Program-made: the position numbers and the translations under genes
Source of the DNA: CAZBWE01 sp964581905
Lineage (GTDB): Bacteria; Planctomycetota; Phycisphaerae; Sedimentisphaerales; Anaerobacaceae
Assembly (NCBI GenBank): GCA_964581905.1
Contig: CAZOQJ010000009.1
Coordinates: forward strand, 1 to 32,757
DNA length: 32,757 nucleotides
Direction of reading: 5' to 3'
Part shown: positions 16,778 through 24,776 of the stretch, piece by piece
How positions within the stretch are numbered: position 1 is the stretch's first letter
Layout of the letters: every line of letters starts with the position of its first letter
Notes under the pieces: model-generated
Database searches by the model: none
Seen by the model: the letters and a program-made list of their open reading frames with translations, nothing else
What the model was told of the DNA's origin: nothing

Positions 16778-18155
16778 CTGGTACACAAGCTATGTCTTCT
16801 GCTCGGCGAAACCGGTACAACCACTTACATCTGTGCACTTTCATCCCATCGAGGTCTGTTAAAACAATACCATTATCTGTAACCAAAATATTTGAATGCT
16901 TCAAATCTCCGTGAGTGATTCTGTATTTACCCAGCTTATCAAGCAGCTCTACAACCTGCTGGGTTACCGCTGAGCGTTCCTCTTCGCTTGTAATACTATC
17001 TCGCAGGAAGTCATAAAGCTTCTGTCCCTCAACATATTCGGTTACCAGATAAGATTTCCACACAAGCTTATATTTGCGTTGCTCGATATAAGCCAATGGT
17101 TTCGGTGTAGGTATTTGCAGCATTCTAAGTCGATGTGCGTGCAGCCATCCATGTCGGGCACGGGACTTTTTTATTGTATGACGCAGTGAGTGGATAAAAC
17201 CCTTATGATTATATCGTTTGACCACGGTGTCTCTGTTATTCCACATCAATCGGGACACGTAGCAGGTATTACCGTTTTTGAGAATCTCACCTTTATCCAT
17301 TAGTGCATCTATTTGTTCTATAAAATCAAGCGGTTCCGCTCCCAGAGTAAAATGTCGGTCAAACACAGCGAGGTATTTGCCTGTATTAACCTGCAACTGT
17401 CTCTTGCTGGTTCGCAGGCACTTTTTTAATTCCTTTTTGGCTACTCTTTTTTGATGCGCAGTTATCTGTTTTTGAATTATTTCCTCGTCTGCCTTTTCAA
17501 GATGCCAGCCGCGGGCGTTAAAATACTCCTGACAAAGTTTTTCGAGAGATGCTGTATCGCTGTCTGGTAAATAGCTCGCTAACATCGCTAATTGAGAAAT
17601 ACCCGCTTTCTTACCAACTTCACACCGCAAAAATCGCATCTGGCCGGGGTCGAGCAAGAAGACCTTGTCATCAGCCAGCAGGAAATTTCCCAGATGCAAA
17701 TCTTTTTGTAGGACTCCCCTGGTATGTTGTTTCGCCAATTCTTTACAAACCAGAACCAACAAGTCCAGCTTCTTTGTTGGCTCCGGTGTCTTTAGAAATG
17801 CATCCAAAACCGTTGATGAATCAGCTATTTTTTCCACTACTACCACAAGTTGGTTATCTTCTGTTTTTCCGTAAAACAGGGGCTTAGGTGAGCTCAGTTC
17901 CAGCTCCGTTAGTTTGTTCAGTCCTTCCCACTCTCTTTTAAGATGACGCCTTGAGCTAATCTTGTGTGAAAATACTTTTACAATTACGCTTCTATTATTC
18001 CATAGGGCATCATAAACCTCGCGCCTGCCTGGAACAGCTCGCAAAAGGGATGTACACGATAAAGATTCATCCTTGCCTGCCCTCCGAAGCTTTAGCGTAG
18101 GAGGGTTCTTTGAGGAAGTGTGTTTAATTAAAAGTTGAAATGGGAAATCAGCCAT
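16761..18155 (-). CDS. Tandem-domain lipopolysaccharide/Kdo kinase-like protein (InaA/WaaP superfamily)
   Basis: A 464-aa protein with two protein-kinase-like domains. Domain 1 has Lys60 (VIVKVF), DLHLGN (Asp152, Asn157) and LLDPG (Asp169). Domain 2 has Lys313 (VVKRY), HGDLKHSN (Asp417, Asn422) and LTDLDG (Asp434). Both keep the residues needed for phosphotransfer. Single-domain relatives phosphorylate Kdo or heptose in the LPS core. It is downstream of lpxD-lpxI, which supports a lipid A-core role. Residues 17-28 (NPPTLKLRRAGK) are encoded by a palindromic repeat and look inserted. No Shine-Dalgarno sequence is seen before the ATG. Confidence 0.8.
   Translation of the reverse strand: MADFPFQLLIKHTSSKNPPTLKLRRAGKDESLSCTSLLRAVPGRREVYDALWNNRSVIVKVFSHKISSRRHLKREWEGLNKLTELELSSPKPLFYGKTEDNQLVVVVEKIADSSTVLDAFLKTPEPTKKLDLLVLVCKELAKQHTRGVLQKDLHLGNFLLADDKVFLLDPGQMRFLRCEVGKKAGISQLAMLASYLPDSDTASLEKLCQEYFNARGWHLEKADEEIIQKQITAHQKRVAKKELKKCLRTSKRQLQVNTGKYLAVFDRHFTLGAEPLDFIEQIDALMDKGEILKNGNTCYVSRLMWNNRDTVVKRYNHKGFIHSLRHTIKKSRARHGWLHAHRLRMLQIPTPKPLAYIEQRKYKLVWKSYLVTEYVEGQKLYDFLRDSITSEEERSAVTQQVVELLDKLGKYRITHGDLKHSNILVTDNGIVLTDLDGMKVHRCKWLYRFRRAEDIACVPAMNPA
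18071..18105 (-). repeat. Palindromic repeat element inside the kinase gene
   Basis: The stretch contains inverted arms CCCTCC and GGAGGG around GAAGCTTTAGCGTA. On the coding strand it gives the peptide NPPTLKLRRAGK, in frame, ahead of the first kinase domain. I recognise this sequence type (CTAAAGCTTCGGAGG) as a short dispersed palindromic repeat in metagenomic genomes; the attribution is from memory. Confidence 0.6.
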
Positions 18156-18200
18156 CGGATTTTAACTTTAGCGTAAGTACCTTAGCGAAATTATGATGTT

Positions 18201-19091
18201 TCAACGCCCGACAATGATTATGTCCAGCTGATTGGCAAGTTTTATTGTGTCGGGTTTGTCAATAATTATTGTTTTACCTGCTTCTACAATGAGGCACTTG
18301 CCGCCGTTTTTAGCCAAACTTCTAATAGTATCCGGGCCTACGCATGGCACATCGAATCGCATGTCCTGATTCGGTCTGGAGGCCTTTATTAGTGTCCAGC
18401 CGCCCGATTTGCAAATTTGTCCCACTCGCTCAATCATTGCTGCCGTGCCTTCTATCGCCTCAACAGCTATTACTTCTTTTTCCTTCACTGCAATTGCCTG
18501 ACCTATATCAATCTCGGTGAGCTTTTTAATTATTTGCCAGCCAAATTCAATGTCCTTTTCAATCAGTGAGTTCGGCTGACGTTTTGTCATCGAGCCTTCA
18601 CTTGCCATATGCTCCTTGCAATACATTATTGAATTCTCCACTATTATTCCACCGCTGGCTAACTCCGCGGCTATGGCATGCAAAAATGGATTCGAAAGTC
18701 TGCTTTTGCCGCGCAGCCGCCAGTAGTATATTCTGAATGCTCGCCAGTCTGGCAGATATCGCAAGATTCGCCAGGGCGTAAAAAGCTTTCCCTTGGTAAC
18801 TCGCCCGACCATGATTGTTCTGCTGACGTTGTGCTTTCTTAATTTTCGTATCCAGCTGCCAGGCCGGGCAATCGCAACTTTGTAAAAAACATCAACTTCG
18901 TCAGCTAAGCTCGGCTCTACGTAGTCCCTCAGGCCGGCACAAATTACTCGTAATCCCGCACGTTTAGCGCCAGCCGCCACAAGAAACGGCAGTCTACCCT
19001 CTCCTGCTATCAAGCCGAGCACATCCCCATAATTGGACTGACTATCGGCGATTTGCGATGGACGTTTGAAAATCGGAAAACGAAAATTCAT
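18201..19091 (-). CDS. lpxI: UDP-2,3-diacylglucosamine pyrophosphatase LpxI
   Basis: Cleaves UDP-2,3-diacylglucosamine to lipid X and UMP, fourth step of lipid A synthesis; this is the LpxI (former DUF1009) type that replaces LpxH in many bacteria. At 296 aa it is close to the family length. Motifs: LIAGEGRLPFLVAAGAKRAG at the N terminus, VEAIEGTAAMIERVG, and RPNQDMRFDVPCVGPDTI with the conserved DMRFD segment. Its ATG overlaps the lpxD stop by 4 bp (ATGA). The kinase gene follows after 45 bp. Confidence 0.93.
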   Translation of the reverse strand: MNFRFPIFKRPSQIADSQSNYGDVLGLIAGEGRLPFLVAAGAKRAGLRVICAGLRDYVEPSLADEVDVFYKVAIARPGSWIRKLRKHNVSRTIMVGRVTKGKLFTPWRILRYLPDWRAFRIYYWRLRGKSRLSNPFLHAIAAELASGGIIVENSIMYCKEHMASEGSMTKRQPNSLIEKDIEFGWQIIKKLTEIDIGQAIAVKEKEVIAVEAIEGTAAMIERVGQICKSGGWTLIKASRPNQDMRFDVPCVGPDTIRSLAKNGGKCLIVEAGKTIIIDKPDTIKLANQLDIIIVGR

Positions 19092-20158
19092 AACTGTTGC
19101 TCATCCGACTTTTCTGCTTCAGACTCGACAGATGGAGCGATTCGTTCAAGCAGATTTTCCAGTTTGCGTATATTGTGCCGCATCTCAGGCAGGTATTGTA
19201 TCATGCCGTACGCTCGTTTACCCTGGCCTGCCTCGATAGCAGGTGCGCCCAACACCACTTTGCCGTCTGGGATGTTGTTAATGACTCCAGCTTGAGCTGC
19301 GATTGTAACATTGTTTCCGATATTGATATGGCCCACAATTCCAACCTGCCCGCCTACGATACAGTGATGCCCAAGTGAGGTCGAGCCTGCAACTCCTACT
19401 TGAGCCACAAGCAAGCAATGTGGGCCGATTTTTGTGCCATGACCTATCGTAACCAGGTCACCTATCTTGCTGCCCTGGCTTATGATAGTGTCGCTGAGCG
19501 TGCCTCGCTCTATTGCACAGCAGGTACCGATTTCTACATCGTCTTCTATAATCACAGTACCAATTTGTGGTATCTTATGATGTACACCCTTATGGCTGGC
19601 ATAGCCAAAGCCGTCTTCTCCGATAGTTGTATTTGCATTTATTATCACGCGATTAGCTATTTTGCACCCATCGTAAATGGTAACATTGGGATATATTATG
19701 CTGTCATTACCAATTTGCACTCCTGACCCCACATATACACAGGGGTAAATTACACAGCCGTCTCCGACTTTTGCATTATCAGATATTGTCACAAAATCAT
19801 GAATTTGGCAGTCTGCACCAATTTTTGCGCTATCCGAAATCGAAGTCCGTGGGCTGATTCCTACCTTTTTGTGTTTGCGGTGGCCATGCAGCAGCACCAT
19901 AATCTGCATAAAAGCATAGTAGGGGTCCTCGGCTATCAACAGAGGGACCGAAGTATCTGCCGTCCCTTCTTTGCCTACGATTACCGCGCTTGCTTTTGTT
20001 ATCCGCAGCTGCCTCTTATATTTGCGGTTGGTTAAAAAGCTAATATCGCCATTACCCGCCCGGCCAAGTGTTGAAGCAGACTTGATTATTGTATCAGGAT
20101 TGCCGACAATCCGCCCCCCCACATATTCAGCTAATTCGCCTAAAGTCCGTTCTTGCAT
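19088..20158 (-). CDS. lpxD: UDP-3-O-acylglucosamine N-acyltransferase LpxD
   Basis: Adds the N-linked acyl chain to UDP-3-O-acylglucosamine, third step of lipid A synthesis. The 356-aa protein has the N-terminal domain (LGELAEYVGGRIVGNPD, DISFLTNRKYKRQL) followed by left-handed beta-helix hexapeptides (IGADCQIHDFVTI onward). Catalytic-region features are NTTIGEDGFGYASHKGVHHK and AQVGVAGSTSLGHHCIVGGQ. A GATGAGG site lies 8 bases before the ATG. It is the first gene of an operon with lpxI and the kinase, from the promoter at 20276-20305. Confidence 0.95.
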   Translation of the reverse strand: MQERTLGELAEYVGGRIVGNPDTIIKSASTLGRAGNGDISFLTNRKYKRQLRITKASAVIVGKEGTADTSVPLLIAEDPYYAFMQIMVLLHGHRKHKKVGISPRTSISDSAKIGADCQIHDFVTISDNAKVGDGCVIYPCVYVGSGVQIGNDSIIYPNVTIYDGCKIANRVIINANTTIGEDGFGYASHKGVHHKIPQIGTVIIEDDVEIGTCCAIERGTLSDTIISQGSKIGDLVTIGHGTKIGPHCLLVAQVGVAGSTSLGHHCIVGGQVGIVGHINIGNNVTIAAQAGVINNIPDGKVVLGAPAIEAGQGKRAYGMIQYLPEMRHNIRKLENLLERIAPSVESEAEKSDEQQL

Positions 20159-20275
20159 TTACACAACCTCATCTTAGAATCGAGTTTTACAATGGATTAC
20201 AAGGCAGAGGCTTCTATGTCAGGTAGAGGCCATTTCTATAGACTGTTGTAAGGCAATATCCATATCAAACCTCTT

Positions 20276-20305
20276 ATTATAACAAAAGAGCTTGTGTGTA
20301 GTCAA
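20276..20305 (-). promoter_or_regulatory. Sigma70-type promoter for the lpxD operon
   Basis: On the minus strand TTGACT (20305-20300) and a perfect TATAAT (20281-20276) are 18 bp apart, leaving a 5' leader of about 110 nt before lpxD. No other gene on this strand lies between it and lpxD. Confidence 0.72.
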
Positions 20306-20311
20306 CCATTG

Positions 20312-20346
20312 AAATCTCCGTAAAAAGCTCCTTTTTACGGAGATTT
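20312..20346. terminator. Perfect 16-bp hairpin between apbE and lpxD
   Basis: Arms AAATCTCCGTAAAAAG (20312-20327) and its exact complement (20331-20346) flank a 3-nt loop. It is about 90 bp past the apbE stop and just upstream of the lpxD promoter, so it may end apbE transcripts. A T run follows only in the plus direction (TTTTT at 20352), so the role could also be regulatory. Confidence 0.55.
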
Positions 20347-20435
20347 GTGCTTTTTGGCCTCAGTTTTTTTGTGAGTTATATTGTAGGGTGTGTCCTGCTG
20401 CGGCTCGGTCTCTCGTCAAGACGAGCTGTACACCA

Positions 20436-21566
20436 TCATTTGCTGGTTATATATTTCTCGGCGCCGGTGGTTTTTATAAGCTCGTATCCCTCGATTTCAC
20501 TCGGGACGGGCTTCGGCTGTGAAGGAATCAGGATTGCCTCGGTTTGCAGTATTGTCTCGATTAAGGCGAGACCTTTTTCGGGTCCCATCACGCTGACCGC
20601 CGTTGCCAGGGCATCAGCATCAACTGCATTTTTGGAAATTATGGTTACACTGGATAGGCCTTCGGTGCTTATTCCCGTCTGACGATTGATGATGTGGCTG
20701 TATTTTTTACCGTCAATTAAGGCAAATCGCCTGTAGTTGCCGCTGGTAGCAACAGCAGCGTCGGTTAATTGCAAAATCAGTAAAGGTTCGCTGGTTTGGA
20801 TTCCTGCTTGCGCAAGAATATCACTATCGTCGATAGTTTCATTGGGGTCTTGTAGTCCGATTAGCCAGCCGTCAGGCCGCGGCGTGCCTGCCGAGCCAGG
20901 GTAGTTTTTGCCTTGCATAGGTGTGCCAAAGCATCGAATGTCACCTCCGATATCGACCATTCCGCCGATTGCACCGACAGATTGTATGGCTTCTATTGCC
21001 TTATCTATTGCGTAGCCCTTTGCTATTCCGCCTAAATCGACTCTCATACCGTCAGCTTCGAATCTTACGGTCTTATCAATGGAGTCAAGGATGAGTTTTT
21101 CATAGCCGACCTTTGCTCTAGCTTCATCTAATTGAGCTTGTGTAGGGACGCTGTTGCTTTCAGCTGCTGATTTCCAGAGGTCAACTAATGGCCCAACTGT
21201 AATATCAAAAGCGCCATCGGTGAGCCGGCTGAATTCGATACTTTTTTCCAGGACCTCGAATGTAGATTGGCTGACTTTAACCGGCCGATTAAACGCATCT
21301 CTGTGTACCAGAGAAATTTCCGAATCATCCTTGTAATCACTCATCAGGTCATCAACCTTATGGATTTCGGCAAATGAGGCCTTGATAGATTCTTTAGCAG
21401 TTTTTGAGTCTTCCGCAATGACAACGACACGAGCAAAAGTTCCCATAACCGGCCGATGACCGCTATCAAGCTCGATTCGCTGTTTAGACCTGACAGAGAA
21501 ATACGAAGCCGCAATCAGGAAAATGCAAAAGATTATAAACAAAACCGAGCGGGTTTTTTTGTTCAT
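20436..21566 (-). CDS. apbE: FAD:protein FMN transferase ApbE
   Basis: Attaches FMN covalently to Thr/Ser of partner flavoproteins such as Rnf or Nqr subunits, outside the cytoplasmic membrane. A 376-aa protein: an N-terminal membrane segment (VLFIIFCIFLIAASYFSV), then PVMGTFARVVV, SDYKDDSEISLV, AFDITVGPLVDLW, DLGGIAKGYAIDKA, MVDIGGDIRCFG and VATSGNYRRF with HIINRQTG, ending in DADALATAVSVMG. Residues 351-360 (PKPVPSEIEG) near the C terminus are encoded by a dispersed repeat. No target flavoprotein gene is nearby. Ribosome site GAAAGG is 7 bases from the ATG. Confidence 0.93.
   Translation of the reverse strand: MNKKTRSVLFIIFCIFLIAASYFSVRSKQRIELDSGHRPVMGTFARVVVIAEDSKTAKESIKASFAEIHKVDDLMSDYKDDSEISLVHRDAFNRPVKVSQSTFEVLEKSIEFSRLTDGAFDITVGPLVDLWKSAAESNSVPTQAQLDEARAKVGYEKLILDSIDKTVRFEADGMRVDLGGIAKGYAIDKAIEAIQSVGAIGGMVDIGGDIRCFGTPMQGKNYPGSAGTPRPDGWLIGLQDPNETIDDSDILAQAGIQTSEPLLILQLTDAAVATSGNYRRFALIDGKKYSHIINRQTGISTEGLSSVTIISKNAVDADALATAVSVMGPEKGLALIETILQTEAILIPSQPKPVPSEIEGYELIKTTGAEKYITSK
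20484..20510 (-). repeat. Dispersed repeat (CYGTCCCGAG family), copy in apbE
   Basis: On the coding strand it begins CCCGTCCCGAGTGAAATCG and ends GAGGGATACG. It is in frame and gives PVPSEIEGY. It matches the copy in the radical SAM gene at 21745-21770. Confidence 0.7.
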
Positions 21567-21593
21567 ATCAAAACCTTTCGAAAAGCAACGCCA

Positions 21594-21622
21594 ATAATAA
21601 GTAGAAAATCAGCAATAATCAA
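21594..21622 (-). promoter_or_regulatory. Sigma70-type promoter for apbE
   Basis: On the minus strand TTGATT (21622-21617) and TATTAT (21599-21594) have a 17-bp spacer. This leaves a short leader of about 20 nt with GAAAGG before the apbE ATG at 21566. Confidence 0.6.
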
Positions 21623-21624
21623 TT

Positions 21625-21630
21625 TATAAT
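21625..21630 (+). promoter_or_regulatory. -10 box for the radical SAM gene, leaderless arrangement
   Basis: A perfect TATAAT ends six bases before the ATG at 21637, so transcription would start at or near the start codon. No clear -35 and no ribosome site are seen. It is back to back with the apbE promoter. Confidence 0.45.
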
Positions 21631-21636
21631 TTGTGT

Positions 21637-23415
21637 ATGAACAAGAGAAAGGTGGCAATATTGGCTGAGCGGGTTGAGCGGGAGTTTCTGCCGTTTGTTC
21701 GCAGGCCCGGCAGATACATCGGCGGGGAGATAAATCAAGTCAAACCTGTCCCGAGCGTAGCCGAGGGAAGAGACCTTGGTAAATGCAAGCTGACGGTAGC
21801 GTTGTGTTTCCCGGACGTTTACGAGGTTGCAATGAGCTATACAGGCCTGGCGATTATCTACGATATCCTCAACAAAATCGAGGATGTAGCAGCGGAGCGT
21901 GTTTTTGCACCATGGATTGATGCTGAAAAAATACTGCGAGAAAAAAATCTCCCTCTATTTAGTCTGGAGTATAGGGCGGCGCTGGCAAGTTTTGATATTG
22001 TCGGCTTTAGCTTAACGAATGAGCTTTGTTATACAAATGTGCTCGGTATGCTCGACCTCGGCGGTATCAATATCAGAAGCTCCGAAAGAGACCAGAGCCA
22101 GCCGATAGTTATTGCGGGCGGCGGGATGGCAAACTGCTGTGAGCCAATGGCTGAGTTTATTGACCTGTTTGTTTTAGGTGAAGGGGAAGAGGCAGTAGTT
22201 GAACTTGTGCAACTGATTAAGGATATGAAAAAAGCAGGCCGGCTCAAAAAAGAGATTTTGCAGAAGCTCGCCAAAACATTTGACTGGGCCTATGTCCCGG
22301 CTTTTTATACCGGCGGCGAATTACGAAATGCCGTTGTCGAGGATTTTGCTCATGCTCCGGTACCACTTAAACCAATTGTACCATTTGCCGAGGCGGTACA
22401 TGAACGTGTGAGCATTGAGATTATGCGGGGCTGTCCAGGCCGATGCAGGTTTTGCCAGGCCAGTTTTTGCAGAAGACCTGTGCGATATCGCAGCGTTGAG
22501 AAGATTATCGATATTGCAAAGAGCTGCCATAAGGCAACAGGATTCGATACGGTTAGCTTGCTGAGCTTATCGAGCGCTGAATATCCAAAGCTCGAAGAAT
22601 TAGTCACGAAATTGCATAAGTATTTCCACGACAAACACGTTGGTCTGTCACTTCCGAGTTTGCGAGTTGACAGGCAGCTAAGTAACTTGCCTAAATTGCT
22701 GACATCTGTAAGGAAAAGCGGTCTTACAATTGCTGTAGAAGCGGCAAATGAAAAATTGCGAGAGATTATCAATAAGCCCATAAAAGATGAAGATTTGTTC
22801 GCTGCGGTGGAGGCAGCATATAAAGCCGGCTGGCAGAAGTTGAAATTGTATTTTATGGTAGGGCTGCCCGGTGAAACTGAAGAAAATGTAAAGAAAATTG
22901 TAGAGCTTTCATATAGATTAGCAAAGTTGAGAAAAGAGGTCGATAATAAAACCGGCGAGATTAATATTACCATTAGCTGGTTCGTGCCGAAGGCACATAC
23001 GCCGTTCGGCTGGCTCGGGCAAAAACCAAGAGCATATTTTGAAAATGCCAGAAGGTTAATACTCGATGAGAAAAGGAAACTCAGGGCTAATTTTTTGCAT
23101 TTTAAGTTCCACAACATAAACCGCAGCGTTTTGGAATCGGCGATAGGGCGGGGCGACAGGCGCTTAGGCGATGTTATTGAAGAGGCATATAAGGATGGAG
23201 CAAGATTCGATTTGTGGGATGAGTGTTTTGAGCCTTCAATTTGGCAGAGGGCATTTGAGAAATTCGGATTAGACTTAGACGAGCTTGCACAGAGGCAATT
23301 TGAAACTGATGAGGTTCTGCCGTGGGAGCATCTTGGCGGGCCGGAGAAGAAATACCTGTTAGGACATTTAGAGAAAGCAGTGAAAGAAATTGAGAATTTA
23401 GAATTTAGAATGTAG
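21637..23415 (+). CDS. TIGR03960-type B12-binding-like radical SAM protein
   Basis: A 592-aa protein. The N-terminal part (GRYIGGEINQ, ALCFPDVYEVAMSYTGL, IVIAGGGMANCCEPMAEF, LGEGEEAVVEL) matches the TIGR03960 family, and EIMRGCPGRCRFCQAS supplies the CxxxCxxC iron-sulphur site (Cys266, 270, 273). YFMVGLPGETEENVKKI and SWFVPKAHTPFGWLGQ follow. Its biochemical role is unknown; the partner TIGR03936 domain, often adjacent, is absent here. Residues 37-45 (PVPSVAEGR) are encoded by a dispersed repeat and appear inserted. The last seven codons lie in a heptamer array. ATG 21637 is preferred to TTG 21631. Confidence 0.88.
   Translation: MNKRKVAILAERVEREFLPFVRRPGRYIGGEINQVKPVPSVAEGRDLGKCKLTVALCFPDVYEVAMSYTGLAIIYDILNKIEDVAAERVFAPWIDAEKILREKNLPLFSLEYRAALASFDIVGFSLTNELCYTNVLGMLDLGGINIRSSERDQSQPIVIAGGGMANCCEPMAEFIDLFVLGEGEEAVVELVQLIKDMKKAGRLKKEILQKLAKTFDWAYVPAFYTGGELRNAVVEDFAHAPVPLKPIVPFAEAVHERVSIEIMRGCPGRCRFCQASFCRRPVRYRSVEKIIDIAKSCHKATGFDTVSLLSLSSAEYPKLEELVTKLHKYFHDKHVGLSLPSLRVDRQLSNLPKLLTSVRKSGLTIAVEAANEKLREIINKPIKDEDLFAAVEAAYKAGWQKLKLYFMVGLPGETEENVKKIVELSYRLAKLRKEVDNKTGEINITISWFVPKAHTPFGWLGQKPRAYFENARRLILDEKRKLRANFLHFKFHNINRSVLESAIGRGDRRLGDVIEEAYKDGARFDLWDECFEPSIWQRAFEKFGLDLDELAQRQFETDEVLPWEHLGGPEKKYLLGHLEKAVKEIENLEFRM
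21745..21770 (+). repeat. Dispersed repeat (CYGTCCCGAG family), copy in the radical SAM gene
   Basis: The stretch begins CCTGTCCCGAGCGTAGCCG and ends AGGGAAG. It is read in frame as PVPSVAEGR, between conserved segments of the family that normally lie closer together. It is similar to the apbE copy over about 24 of its bases. Confidence 0.7.
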
Positions 23416-23421
23416 AATTGT
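23394..23421 (+). repeat. Heptamer tandem array, left
   Basis: Four units of 7 bp: GAATTTA, GAATTTA, GAATGTA, GAATTGT. The array overlaps the stop codon of the radical SAM gene. Confidence 0.75.
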
Positions 23422-23431
23422 CTTGGTTTTA

Positions 23432-23536
23432 AATTGGGTTTGATTGGGTTTGTTTTGGCTTTGATTGGCTTTGAATTGGGTTTGATTGGGTTTGTTTTGG
23501 CTTTGATTGGGTTTGAATTGGGTTTGTTTTTAATTT
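23432..23536 (+). repeat. 42-bp tandem repeat, about 2.5 units
   Basis: Units begin with AATTGGGTTTG at 23432, 23474 and 23516, exactly 42 bp apart. Each unit is itself made of TTTGRTTGG-like subrepeats. The minus strand reads as a Lys-Pro-Asn-rich peptide with no sign of being a gene. Confidence 0.85.
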
Positions 23537-23716
23537 CGTTGTTCATGGTTCGTAGTTCATAGTTCATTGTAAAACAATAGCTTACGTTCATTTTTCCGTT
23601 TTGAAAATTGGCTTTGGGATTTTTGGGCCAAAAATGGGGGTTCGTTTTCATAACCCTTTGTTTTAGCATAACTTACGAACGCTCGATTTTGATGAAAATT
23701 GGGTTTGTTTTGCATA

Positions 23717-23741
23717 CTTTGGTCAATTTGATTGACCAAAG
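23717..23741. repeat. Inverted repeat, 10-bp stem
   Basis: CTTTGGTCAA and its exact complement TTGACCAAAG enclose a 5-nt loop. No U tract follows, so termination is uncertain. It may be an operator-like or mobile-repeat palindrome. Confidence 0.6.
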
Positions 23742-24202
23742 AGTCAATGCGTAAATGAGTAAACGGGTAAATGAGTGAGCGGTTTAATTGTAATTGCTCA
23801 TTAGTCATTCATATGTCCTTAATATATAAGACTATGCGACTAAATTTGGCTTGGACGGCTTGTCCTGTGACTTGCGGCTCGTCTCCGCTGAAGCTCCGAC
23901 GCAGCAAGGTCTCCGCGAACTTGTCCCTCCGGGGACGATTCGTTGTGCGTTATGCGTATCGCGTTGTGCGCATTTGCTTATTCATAGTCTCTCTCCTGGG
24001 GATGTCTGCCCCAAGCTGTTAGTATTATATCAGAAAAGGGCGGTTTTTCAAGCAGAAAACGGCGTTTTTTAAGAAAAAAAGCAGGTATTTACGCAACCCG
24101 TTATGTACAAAACATTAGCGGATAAGAAAAAATTTGATTTGTGTTTGACGAGAATTAAGAGAATAATAGTTCGAGAGAATTAAGCATATGCTGAGTTGAA
24201 AA

Positions 24203-24631
24203 TTGAATGATCATATTAAGAATCTGGCGAAAGCAATGAAGTGGGGCAAATGGCCATTTCTTGCCTTAATGATTCTTGCGACAATTATCGTCCTAAGCGT
24301 GAAATCCGAATCGGACTCACGTATAGGAGTTTTATTTGGGTACTACTTCAAAGCAATATTTGCATTTACATTGCTCTCAAGCGGGATTTATACTTTTTAC
24401 TTTTCGTTAGTGCTCGAACATATAGCTCCTAATCATTCGGACGAATGCGCACGCATCTTACGTTTTTATTCACCAGTCCATACTTGGCGATTCTTAAAAT
24501 TCGCTATGACTACTGGAGACGAAACGCTTCGTCATTGGGCAAAAATAGGAATTTTTTGGTTATTTTGTACGTGTAGCATATTAGTCATTGTTCCCATCGG
24601 AATAATTTTATTTCTCATTCTTACTTTATAA
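24203..24631 (+). CDS. Small membrane protein of unknown function
   Basis: A 142-aa protein with no family I recognise. Three membrane segments are visible: WPFLALMILATIIVLSV near the N terminus, GYYFKAIFAFTLLSSGIYTF in the middle and IFWLFCTCSILVIVPIGIIL at the C terminus. Between the second and third, a soluble stretch (APNHSDECARILRFYSP, RFLKFAMTTGDETLRHW) is present. The start is uncertain: TTG 24203 or ATG 24236. It lies 145 bp upstream of the TIR gene on the same strand and may belong to that cassette. Confidence 0.55.
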   Translation: MNDHIKNLAKAMKWGKWPFLALMILATIIVLSVKSESDSRIGVLFGYYFKAIFAFTLLSSGIYTFYFSLVLEHIAPNHSDECARILRFYSPVHTWRFLKFAMTTGDETLRHWAKIGIFWLFCTCSILVIVPIGIILFLILTL

Positions 24632-24776
24632 CACACGTCAGAATTGGCTTGGTTTTGGTGCGGTGATGGTGAGAAAAAAACGCTAAAATGCGTGCCTAAA
24701 ATTGGATTGGCAAGTCCGCCAAAAGCGAGGTAGAATGGTTAAAAAAGAAAAAAGATGAATAACGGAAATATGGAAA

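Larger units (their letters stand above)
23416..24202. other. Repeat-rich intergenic region
   Basis: About 790 bp with no gene I can support. It holds the 42-bp tandem repeat, a strong hairpin at 23717-23741, an ATGxGTAAATG-type simple-repeat stretch at about 23748-23782 and a GC-richer block at 23850-23960 (similar in style to short palindromic repeats). From 24000 the DNA is AT-rich, with TTGACG at 24145-24150 but no convincing -10 partner. Confidence 0.7.

Noticed and set aside
21500..21566. Lipoprotein signal at the ApbE N terminus
   Set aside because: The hydrophobic segment has a Cys (residue 14) but it is inside the helix, with no L-x-x-C lipobox at the end.
23432..23536. Possible CRISPR array
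   Set aside because: The 42-bp units are contiguous with no unique spacers and no cas genes are in the window.
22350..23669. Long antisense open frame (439 codons) opposite the radical SAM gene
   Set aside because: It runs through the radical SAM coding sequence and the tandem repeats, has low-complexity Lys-Pro-Asn content and no recognisable domain. The plus-strand gene has full family motifs.
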